Program-made: the position numbers and the translations under genes
Notes under the pieces: model-generated
The model's database searches: none
What the model was told of the DNA's origin: nothing
The model's input: the letters and a program-made list of their open reading frames with translations, nothing else
Shown here: positions 7,320 to 15,063 of the stretch, one piece after another
How positions within the stretch are numbered: the stretch's first letter is position 1
Layout of the letters: each line of letters opens with the position of its first letter
DNA from: Arthrobacter sp. MYb229
GTDB taxonomy: Bacteria; Actinomycetota; Actinomycetes; Actinomycetales; Micrococcaceae
NCBI RefSeq assembly: GCF_002975405.1
Contig: NZ_PCPS01000001.1
Coordinates: 868,001-932,000, forward strand
Length of the DNA stretch: 64,000 nucleotides
Direction of reading: 5' to 3'

Positions 7320-7847
7320 ATGTGGGCAAGATCTAAACATACCGCTTCCGACAAGGATAATCGAAACGGATTCACGATCGTCGAGCTGCTGATCGTGATC
7401 GTGGTTATCGGTATTTTGGCGGCGATTACGATTGTTGCTTACAACGGCATCCAAAACAGAGCCTACGACACTACCATTCAAAGCGATCTGTCGTCGATGG
7501 CGAAATCACTCGAACTCTACAAGGCTGACACAGGTGTATATCCACAAAACGCAACCGAGCTGATCGCAATGAAAACCGCAGGCAACTACCTTCTTCGCGC
7601 AACTCGCAGCGCCTATGATCCGGTTAATAGCTTCATCTACTGCCAGAAGAGTGGCGGTGGCGCTTATGCGATCGTTGCGAAGAGTAAGTCCGGCAGAAGC
7701 TATATTTCAACCCACTCAAACTCGGCACCGACCGAATTTGCGGGATATTCAGCTACGCAGGTGCAGGTGTGCCCGAATGCCGGCATGGAAAGCACTGGTT
7801 ACTGGGGGTATGCGAACGGGACGTGGCAGGACGGATGGGTGTCATGA
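7320..7847 (+). CDS. Orphan type IV prepilin-like protein
   Basis: A 175-residue prepilin. A 17-residue charged leader ends in Gly and is followed by the processing site G|FTIVE, with the conserved Glu at +5, and the hydrophobic helix LLIVIVVIGILAAITIVAYNG. The globular part is Ser/Gly/Tyr-rich and has two cysteines (YCQK and QVCP) that could form the usual disulfide, plus a Trp/Gly-rich tail. ATG 7320 gives the expected leader length; an upstream TTG would add 13 residues. It should be cut by a prepilin peptidase and assembled into a pilus or pseudopilus, but no such genes are in this window. The coding sequence is AT-richer than the chromosome. Confidence 0.8.
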   Translation: MWARSKHTASDKDNRNGFTIVELLIVIVVIGILAAITIVAYNGIQNRAYDTTIQSDLSSMAKSLELYKADTGVYPQNATELIAMKTAGNYLLRATRSAYDPVNSFIYCQKSGGGAYAIVAKSKSGRSYISTHSNSAPTEFAGYSATQVQVCPNAGMESTGYWGYANGTWQDGWVS

Positions 7848-7902
7848 GTGGTCGCCATCCTAGTTCAGCGATTTCAGCAGGCAGCAAGAGGTCAAAGACA
7901 AG

Positions 7903-8178
7903 CTATACGCAGTGCGATTCAACTTTGTCGATTTGCTCTTCCCTGATCTTCTCCCAGCTAATCATTTGTTGATCGTATTGCTCTACTTCATCCCAAGGCA
8001 CATTGAGTCGCGTACCAGGAATGGATTCTTGACGGCCATCGTCAAAGTTCACGAGCGCGCGAACTTTTGTCTTTGTTGATTCGATGTTCGCAATAAACAC
8101 TCTTTCGGAGGGGCTGGAATCACGTCGTCGGTAGGCCCAATGTTCGCCGGGCTTTGCAGGTACGGAAGATGCGGTCAT
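7903..8178 (-). CDS. Hypothetical protein, possibly C-terminally truncated
   Basis: A 91-residue protein. Its N-terminus (PGEHWAYRRRDSSPSERVFIANI...TKVRALVNFDDGRQESIPGTRLNVPW) resembles the opening beta-rich domain of longer hypothetical proteins often found on actinobacterial mobile elements, from memory. The frame stops soon after the first helix, and the next codons on the same frame still look protein-like. It may be a shortened copy. It sits alone between the prepilin gene (convergent) and the hsd operon (divergent). Confidence 0.5.
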   Translation of the reverse strand: MTASSVPAKPGEHWAYRRRDSSPSERVFIANIESTKTKVRALVNFDDGRQESIPGTRLNVPWDEVEQYDQQMISWEKIREEQIDKVESHCV

Positions 8179-8427
8179 AAGGTGAATATACGACGTACTT
8201 CCGTTATAGCGTAGAACTGGCGGACGAGTCTTCTATAAAAACCCTAGTCATGTCATAATAATCAACAACATGTAACGTTCAAGTAAGTCCCCGTTTGATT
8301 CCGGTACAGATGACTTGCTTGAGATACCAGGCCAGACCGGTTGCCCAGCCTCATTCTGAGGGAGCGCTACGGTAACGTTACTAGTGATCCAAAAGTAAAT
8401 AGTGCATTTTCGCACGGGAGAAAGTTG

Positions 8428-9996
8428 ATGGCCAGTAGCGTGAAGGAACAACAGCGAGCAGAACTGCACAAAACAATCTGGCAAGTAGCCAATGATCTTC
8501 GCGGTTCGGTGGACGGCTGGGACTTCAAGTCGTACGTCTTGGGCATACTTTTCTACCGCTTCATCTCCGAAAACCTCACCAGCTACATCAATACCGGCGA
8601 GCATGAGTCTGGTGATGCTGAGTTTGATTTCGCGCAGCTTTCTGACGATGAAGCTGAATTTGCCCGAGAGGAAATTGTCAACGAAAAAGGCTTCTTCATC
8701 CGACCTTCGGAACTGTTTGAAAACGTGCGCAAGCGTGCACAACAGGACGAGAACCTGAATGAAACGCTAGAAAGCATCTTCCGTGATATTGAGGGATCAG
8801 CAACCGGGACCGATAGCGAAGACGACCTCAAAGGCCTCTTTGACGACCTGAATGTAAACAGCTCCAAGCTCGGCAATACTGTGTCGAAGCGTAATGCCAA
8901 GATGGTCAAGCTGCTCGACGCGATCGGTGACCTCCCATTGGGCGGCAAGTTCTCAGACAACTCCATTGACCTATTTGGTGACGCCTACGAGTACCTGATG
9001 CAGATGTACGCATCTAGTGCCGGTAAATCCGGCGGCGAGTACTACACCCCGCAGGAAGTCTCTGAGCTGCTAGCAAAGATCACCACGGTCGGTAAGACCC
9101 GCGTGAATAAGGTGTACGACCCCGCCGCTGGTTCGGGCTCACTCCTGCTCAAGTTTGCCAAGGTACTTGGCAAAGAGAACGTGGGCGGGTTCTATGGTCA
9201 GGAAATCAACCTCACCACCTACAACCTGGCTCGTATCAACATGTTCCTGCACGATGTGAACTACGAGAACTTTGACCTGGCGCTGGGTGACACGCTGCTG
9301 GAGCCGCATCACTGGGACGATGAGCCGTTTGAAGCGATTGTCTCTAACCCGCCCTATTCGATCAAGTGGGAGGGCGACGCGAACCCAATCCTGATCAACG
9401 ATCCACGTTATGCGCCGGCTGGTGTGCTGGCGCCTAAGTCGAAGGCAGACCTTGCTTTCACGATGCATATGCTGCACTGGTTGGCGACCAACGGTACGGC
9501 AGCGATTGTTGAGTTCCCTGGCGTACTATACCGAGGGGGCGCTGAACAAAAGATCCGTAAGTACCTGATCGACAATAACTATGTTGATACGGTGATTCAG
9601 CTTCCTTCTGATCTGTTCTTTGGTACCACGATTGGCACCTGCATCATCGTGCTGAAGAAGTCGAAGAAGACCAATGACGTGCTATTTATTGACGGTTCGG
9701 CTGAGTTCGTGCGCGGAGGCAACAAGAACAAACTGAGCGAAGTCAACCAGCAGGCTCTGCTTGATGCGTTCACGAATCGTGAATCTTCGGAGTACTTCTC
9801 AAGACTCGTTGACAACAGTGAAATCGCCGCGAATGACTACAACATTGCCGTGTCATCGTACGTTGAGGCTGAAGACACTCGCGAAGTCATCGACATTACT
9901 GAGCTGAATACCAGAATCGAGCAGATCGTTGCCAGGCAGGCAGAGCTGCGCACATCGATTGATGCGATTGTGTCAGATCTGGAGGGCGTGAAGTGA
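8428..9996 (+). CDS. hsdM: Type I restriction-modification methyltransferase subunit HsdM
   Basis: A 522-residue N6-adenine methyltransferase subunit. It has the N-terminal HsdM helical domain (LHKTIWQVANDLRGSVDGWD), the AdoMet motif DPAAGSGS at 231-238 and the catalytic NPPY at 307-310, the gamma-class order expected of HsdM. With HsdS it methylates the target, and with HsdR it forms the restriction complex. The ATG at 8428 follows GGGAGAAAG; an upstream in-frame ATG lacks a ribosome site. Its end overlaps the GTG of hsdS by 4 bases. Length is normal and all motifs are intact. Confidence 0.96.
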   Translation: MASSVKEQQRAELHKTIWQVANDLRGSVDGWDFKSYVLGILFYRFISENLTSYINTGEHESGDAEFDFAQLSDDEAEFAREEIVNEKGFFIRPSELFENVRKRAQQDENLNETLESIFRDIEGSATGTDSEDDLKGLFDDLNVNSSKLGNTVSKRNAKMVKLLDAIGDLPLGGKFSDNSIDLFGDAYEYLMQMYASSAGKSGGEYYTPQEVSELLAKITTVGKTRVNKVYDPAAGSGSLLLKFAKVLGKENVGGFYGQEINLTTYNLARINMFLHDVNYENFDLALGDTLLEPHHWDDEPFEAIVSNPPYSIKWEGDANPILINDPRYAPAGVLAPKSKADLAFTMHMLHWLATNGTAAIVEFPGVLYRGGAEQKIRKYLIDNNYVDTVIQLPSDLFFGTTIGTCIIVLKKSKKTNDVLFIDGSAEFVRGGNKNKLSEVNQQALLDAFTNRESSEYFSRLVDNSEIAANDYNIAVSSYVEAEDTREVIDITELNTRIEQIVARQAELRTSIDAIVSDLEGVK

Positions 9997-11180
9997 GCCG
10001 TATCGATGAATTGATAGCGGAGCACTGTCCGGCGGGCGTTGAGCATAAAACCTTGGGCGACGTAGGTCAGTTTATTCGGGGTAATGGGCTGCAGAAGAAA
10101 GACCTGTTCCACGAAGGCTTTCCGGCCATCCATTATGGCCAGCTCCATACACTTTATGGCGTCTCGGCGAGTGAGACTTTATCTTTTACCACTCCTGAAC
10201 TCGCCTCGAAACTACGTCATGCGCGCCATGGCGATTTGTTGATTGCAACTACCAGCGAAGACGATGAAGCCGTGGCCAAAGCTACTGCATGGCTGGGTGG
10301 TACTGAAGTGGTCTTGAGTGGAGACGCATTTATCTATCGCCATGAGCTGGAACCTCGTTATGTTTCCTACTATTTCCAGAGCCGTCAGTTTCAAGATCAG
10401 AAGCAGCGCCACGTCTCCGGAACAAAGGTACGACGAATTTCTGGCTCATCGTTGGCCAAGCTAATTATCCCCGTTCCGCCGCTTGAAATTCAGCGTCATA
10501 TCGCAGATATTCTTGATACTTTTAGTAAAATGGAAGCGGAGCTGGAAGCGGAGCTGGAAGCTCGGAAACAGCAGTATGAGCATTATCGATCGGTCTTGGT
10601 ATCGAACTCACAAACCGGTGACCAGCTCTCTCTCGGAGAGATCGAAAACAGAGGAATAATCAAACTAGGTCGCGGAAAAGTAATTTCTAAAATGGCGTTG
10701 GATGCAACTCCAGGAAATTATCCAGTTTACTCTTCGTCGGGGACAGGCACCGGGGAGTTTGGCCGCTACGGCGACTATATGTTTGATGACGAGAGAATCA
10801 CTTGGTCTGTCGATGGAGGGGGGAGATTCTTCTATCGTCACCCACATAAGTTCTCTGTGACGAACGTTAGCGGTTGGATGACAGTCGACACTTCAGTTCT
10901 TAATGTTAAATATCTTTACTATGTTCTTACAACCCAATGGGAGAAACAGGAATTTAACTACACTCGAAAAGCCCACCCTTCTGTGATTCGAGACGTTTAT
11001 TCGATTTCATTGCCACCACTCGGCGATCAAGAGGAAGTTGTGCAAGCACTTGATAATTTCGATGCTCTTGTGAACGACAATTCGACAGGTCTTCCAGCCG
11101 AGCTTGCGGTGCGTAGTCAGCAATACGAGTACTACCGTGACAAGCTCCTCACATTCAAGGAGCTGGAGCCGGTCTCATGA
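9993..11180 (+). CDS. hsdS: Type I restriction-modification specificity subunit HsdS
   Basis: A 395-residue specificity subunit with the usual two target-recognition domains (about 1-165 and 200-345), each followed by a conserved helical spacer. The first spacer begins PVPPLEIQRHIADILDTF and the second PPLGDQEEVVQALDNF, both ending in a QYE(H/Y)YR motif. The first spacer contains the tandem EAEL repeat described separately. It starts with GTG at a 4-base overlap with hsdM. The second recognition domain is clearly AT-richer than the first (23 of 60 bases G+C at 10861-10920), as expected when recognition domains are swapped in by recombination. Confidence 0.95.
   Translation: MSRIDELIAEHCPAGVEHKTLGDVGQFIRGNGLQKKDLFHEGFPAIHYGQLHTLYGVSASETLSFTTPELASKLRHARHGDLLIATTSEDDEAVAKATAWLGGTEVVLSGDAFIYRHELEPRYVSYYFQSRQFQDQKQRHVSGTKVRRISGSSLAKLIIPVPPLEIQRHIADILDTFSKMEAELEAELEARKQQYEHYRSVLVSNSQTGDQLSLGEIENRGIIKLGRGKVISKMALDATPGNYPVYSSSGTGTGEFGRYGDYMFDDERITWSVDGGGRFFYRHPHKFSVTNVSGWMTVDTSVLNVKYLYYVLTTQWEKQEFNYTRKAHPSVIRDVYSISLPPLGDQEEVVQALDNFDALVNDNSTGLPAELAVRSQQYEYYRDKLLTFKELEPVS
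10533..10561 (+). repeat. 12-bp tandem repeat in the HsdS central spacer
   Basis: GAAGCGGAGCTG occurs twice in perfect tandem (10533-10544, 10545-10556), followed by a partial third unit GAAGC. It encodes EAEL-EAEL-EA in the long helix between the two recognition domains. In EcoR124I a 12-bp repeat encoding TAEL at the same place sets the distance between the two half-sites, and loss or gain of a unit changes specificity. That role here is inferred by analogy. Confidence 0.8.
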
Positions 11181-12019
11181 GTACAACTCCGGTGAATGTG
11201 CAGATACCTTCGGATACTGAAGCGCCGATCATTGCCGACTTTGTCGAGCATGCACTGCGAGTAGCGTATTTTGATCGCCAGCATTGGGCGTCCCTGCCCG
11301 CGAGCGACTGGGACGCACCTGGGGTGTATGTCTTGATGACAGCCGATGGTTCCAATCGTGTCTATGTTGGTCAAGCGCGGAAGTTGCGCGGCCGCTTGCA
11401 GCAGCACAACAACAAGGAAAAGCTTCCCTGGCATCGAGCGTTGGCGGTGAAGCGCGATACCACCGCGGGGTTCAACACGGCCGAGATCGGATATCTGGAA
11501 GGCCGTATCGCCGCTGAGCTGAATGCGTTGACTCAGATCACGGTAGTGGAGGGGCAGACGAGTGGGGACGAGACGCTGCCGAAGCACATGATGATCTCCC
11601 TGGATGCTTTCGTGAAAAGCATCCTCGGTGCGCTTCGCTTGGCTGGGTTGGATATTAGCCGGAGTAATCCTCAAACGCTGACCGAAGACGAGCAACCTTC
11701 AACTGCGCTAGTGCCATCTAACAAGCCGAATAAAACTGTGACGGTTGCTGACCTGGTTTCCAGCGGTCTACTCCAAGCAGGTCATGCGTTGTACCTGAGC
11801 CAGGCTGGAAGAGAAGCAGAAGGCAGTGTGACGGCGGATGGTGAGATCATCGTGCGCGGGGTTTCCTATAAATCCCCGAGTGCGGCAGCAAAGATTGTGC
11901 TTGACGGCCAGGCATCTAACGGTTGGATGACGTGGAAGGTCGGTAGCCCCTCCGGCTCACCACTGGATACATTGCGGCAACAATGGCTGGCCCAACAAGC
12001 AGCTGAGGCGGAAAAATGA
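11177..12019 (+). CDS. GIY-YIG nuclease with RAMA/DUF4357-like reader domain
   Basis: A 280-residue protein. Residues about 48-130 form a GIY-YIG nuclease domain: GVYVLMTADGSNRVYVGQA carries the GVY and YVG signatures, R84/R87-like arginines follow in KLRGRLQQH, and a Glu lies in AEIGYLEGRIAAEL. Residues about 188-265 (DLVSSGLLQAGHALYL through SPSAAAKIVLDGQASNGW) match the RAMA or closely related DUF4357 fold, predicted to read modified DNA. It overlaps hsdS and hsdR by 4 bases each, so it is an integral part of the operon rather than a passenger. A likely role is cleaving or sensing DNA with foreign methylation; this is inference. The domain calls are strong. Confidence 0.85.
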   Translation: MSTTPVNVQIPSDTEAPIIADFVEHALRVAYFDRQHWASLPASDWDAPGVYVLMTADGSNRVYVGQARKLRGRLQQHNNKEKLPWHRALAVKRDTTAGFNTAEIGYLEGRIAAELNALTQITVVEGQTSGDETLPKHMMISLDAFVKSILGALRLAGLDISRSNPQTLTEDEQPSTALVPSNKPNKTVTVADLVSSGLLQAGHALYLSQAGREAEGSVTADGEIIVRGVSYKSPSAAAKIVLDGQASNGWMTWKVGSPSGSPLDTLRQQWLAQQAAEAEK

Positions 12020-15000
12020 TCGAAGCACAGGCACGCAAATACGACACTATCGCAGTAAGCAATGAGAGCACCGTCGTTGCTGAGTTTCTCTCTGATTCCA
12101 CCAAAGAGACTGCGTATCAGTCCGAAGCCCAGCTGGAGCGGGAATTTATTGGCTTGCTGGAAGGCCAAGCGTACGAGTATGTGCTATTGACGAGTGAAGA
12201 GCATCTCGTCAAGAATCTTCGTACCCAGCTCGAGGCATTGAACCGTTTCACTTTTTCGGATACTGAATGGCAACGCTTTTTCAAGGAGCGGGTCGCCAGC
12301 ACCGGGGATGGCATCGTCGAGAAGACGGTGCGCATCCAAGAAGACCACGTCCAGTTGCTGACTCGGGATGACGGCTCGACGAAGAACATCACCTTGCTGG
12401 ATAAGCAGAATATCCATAACAACCGTTTGCAGGTGATCAACCAGTATGCGGTGGATCGCGGCGAGGGTGGGGCAAGTTTCTCGAACCGGTATGACGTGAC
12501 CGTTCTAGTCAATGGGTTGCCGATGGTGCATATCGAGTTGAAGCGCCGCGGCGTGCCGATTCGTGAAGCCTTCAACCAGATTGACCGGTACCAGCGTGAT
12601 AGTTTCTGGGCTGGCTCTGGCCTGTTCGAGTACGTGCAGCTGTTCGTGATCAGCAATGGGACGCAGACGAAGTATTATTCGAACACCACTCGCCGTCAGC
12701 ATGTGGCTGATGCGACGGGTATGAAGAAGAAATCGAAGACGTCCAATAGCTTCGAGTTCACCTCGTGGTGGGCTGATGCGCAGAACAAGCCGATTCTTGA
12801 TTTGACGGCGTTCGGCAAGACGTTTTTTGCCAAGCACTCCCTATTGAATATCCTCACCCGTTACTGTGTCCTGACTAGTGACCGGGTGCTGTTGGTGATG
12901 CGTCCGTACCAGATTGTGGCGACCGAAAAGATCTTGCAGAAGATCGATATCTCCACGAACTACAAGACGCTTGGTTCTCAGGAAGCGGGTGGCTACGTCT
13001 GGCACACGACCGGCTCTGGCAAGACATTGACCAGTTTCAAGGCTGCTCAGCTTGCTTCACGTCTGGAGAGCGTGGACAAGGTGCTGTTCGTTGTTGACCG
13101 TAAGGATCTGGACTACCAGACTATGAAGGAGTATGACCGGTTCGAAAAGGGCTCGGCGAACTCGAATAATTCGACTGCGGTGCTGAAACGGCAGCTGGAG
13201 GATCCTTCGAAGAGGATCATCATCACGACGATCCAGAAGCTCTCTACTTTTATCGCAAAGAACAAGGGTCATGAGATCTACTCAGGCCATATTGTGCTGA
13301 TCTTCGATGAGTGCCACCGCTCCCAGTTTGGCGACATGCACACGGCCATTACGAAGGCGTTCAAGCGGTATAACTTGTTCGGGTTTACGGGTACCCCGAT
13401 TTTTGCTGAGAACTCTGGCAGTGGCGGCAATCCGCAGTTGAAGACGACCGCGCAGGCGTTCGGGGAGAAGCTGCATACGTATACGATCAAGGACGCGATC
13501 ACCGATCAGAACGTTCTTCCCTTCCGTATTGATTACGTGAATACGATGAAGGTCGGCTCGGTCATAGACAAGCAGGTGTCGTCCATCGACACTGAGAACG
13601 CCCTACTGTCACCTGTGCGTGTTTCTCAAGTGGCCTCGTACATCTTGGAGCATTTCGATCAGAAGACGAAGCGATCCGTTGGCTATGCTTTGGGGGAGAA
13701 GCGTGTTCGTGGGTTCAACTCGCTCTTTGCCACGGCATCGATAACGGCTGCCAGGACGTACTACAACGAGTTCAAGCGCCAACAAGCTGAGCTAACGCCT
13801 GATCGCCGGCTGAAGATCGCTACGATCTTCTCTTATGCCCCGAATCCCGACTCAGAGGACGGGGTGCTGGAAGAGGAAGGGTTTGAAACCGAGAACCTTT
13901 CCGGGGACGCTCGCTCGTTCCTGGAAACGGCGATTGCTGACTACAACCAGATGTTTGGCACGAGCTACGACACGAGTTCGGACAGTTTCCAGAACTACTA
14001 CAAGGACTTGTCGCTACGGCTGAAGAACCGTGACTTGGACATGGCCATTGTGGTGAACATGTTCCTCACTGGCTTCGACGCAACCACGATGAATACGTTG
14101 TGGGTCGATAAGAACCTGCGTTCTCACGGGCTAATCCAGGCGTACTCACGCACGAACCGTATTTTGAACTCGGTGAAGACTTACGGGAACATCGTGAACT
14201 TCCGTGATCTGGAAGAAGCGACGAATGATGCGATTGCCCTCTTCGGCAATAAGGACGCAGCTGGCATCGTTCTGTTGCGGCCTTATGGCGAATACTACGA
14301 TGAGTATGCAGAGAAGACCTCGGCCTTGCTGGAGAAGTTTGTTCCTGGTCAGCATATTGACAGTGAATCTGCACAGAACGAGTTCATCAAGATCTATGGT
14401 GAGATTCTTCGTTTGAAGAACATCTTGACCTCGTTTGATGAGTTTGCTGGAAATGAGATTCTCTCGGAGCGTCAGGCCCAGGATTACCAGTCGGTATATC
14501 TGGATCTTTGGAATGAGCGGAAGAAGCATGATTCCGGTGAGAAGGAACAGATTACCAGTGACCTGGTGTTCGAGATTGAACTGATCAAGCAGGTCGAAAT
14601 TAACGTTGACTACATCCTGCTACTCGTGCAGAAATACCGCGAGGAGCGCGGCGACGGCGATGACAAGGAACTACGCGCTGGCATTTCCCGAGCGATTGAT
14701 TCCAGCCCTTCCCTGCGCAACAAGAAGGATCTGATCGAGAACTTTGTGGACTCTGTGTCTGTGGATGGCTCGGTTCAGGACGAATGGCAGGAGTACGTGC
14801 AGAAGCAGCGTGAGAGTGAACTTGAGGAAATCATTGCTTCGGAGAACTTGAAGCGTGAGCAGACGCTAGGGTTCGTTGATTTAGCGTTCACTGACGGTGT
14901 ACTGCGCACTACGGGCACAGAGGTCACGAAGATTCTGCCTCCCGTGTCTCGATTCTCGAAAGAGAAGAATCATGGAGATAAGAAGCGCCGCGTGATTGAA

Positions 15001-15063
15001 CGGTTGACTGTATTTTTTGAGCGGTTCTTTGGCCTGAGCGCAGAAGGTAGGAATAGAAATTGA
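12016..15063 (+). CDS. hsdR: Type I restriction endonuclease/translocase subunit HsdR
   Basis: A 1015-residue restriction and DNA-translocation subunit. The PD-(D/E)xK nuclease site is D160...E174-L-K176 in YDVTVLVNGLPMVHIELKRRG. The superfamily 2 helicase motor has TTGSGKT at 331-337, DECH at 431-434 and FGFTGTPIF soon after, with later motifs such as VVNMFLTGFDA and QAYSRTNR. The C-terminal helical domain contacts HsdM. The ATG overlaps the stop of the GIY-YIG gene, and its own stop overlaps the TTG start of the ATPase gene. All catalytic residues are present, so the enzyme should be active. Confidence 0.96.
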   Translation: MIEAQARKYDTIAVSNESTVVAEFLSDSTKETAYQSEAQLEREFIGLLEGQAYEYVLLTSEEHLVKNLRTQLEALNRFTFSDTEWQRFFKERVASTGDGIVEKTVRIQEDHVQLLTRDDGSTKNITLLDKQNIHNNRLQVINQYAVDRGEGGASFSNRYDVTVLVNGLPMVHIELKRRGVPIREAFNQIDRYQRDSFWAGSGLFEYVQLFVISNGTQTKYYSNTTRRQHVADATGMKKKSKTSNSFEFTSWWADAQNKPILDLTAFGKTFFAKHSLLNILTRYCVLTSDRVLLVMRPYQIVATEKILQKIDISTNYKTLGSQEAGGYVWHTTGSGKTLTSFKAAQLASRLESVDKVLFVVDRKDLDYQTMKEYDRFEKGSANSNNSTAVLKRQLEDPSKRIIITTIQKLSTFIAKNKGHEIYSGHIVLIFDECHRSQFGDMHTAITKAFKRYNLFGFTGTPIFAENSGSGGNPQLKTTAQAFGEKLHTYTIKDAITDQNVLPFRIDYVNTMKVGSVIDKQVSSIDTENALLSPVRVSQVASYILEHFDQKTKRSVGYALGEKRVRGFNSLFATASITAARTYYNEFKRQQAELTPDRRLKIATIFSYAPNPDSEDGVLEEEGFETENLSGDARSFLETAIADYNQMFGTSYDTSSDSFQNYYKDLSLRLKNRDLDMAIVVNMFLTGFDATTMNTLWVDKNLRSHGLIQAYSRTNRILNSVKTYGNIVNFRDLEEATNDAIALFGNKDAAGIVLLRPYGEYYDEYAEKTSALLEKFVPGQHIDSESAQNEFIKIYGEILRLKNILTSFDEFAGNEILSERQAQDYQSVYLDLWNERKKHDSGEKEQITSDLVFEIELIKQVEINVDYILLLVQKYREERGDGDDKELRAGISRAIDSSPSLRNKKDLIENFVDSVSVDGSVQDEWQEYVQKQRESELEEIIASENLKREQTLGFVDLAFTDGVLRTTGTEVTKILPPVSRFSKEKNHGDKKRRVIERLTVFFERFFGLSAEGRNRN

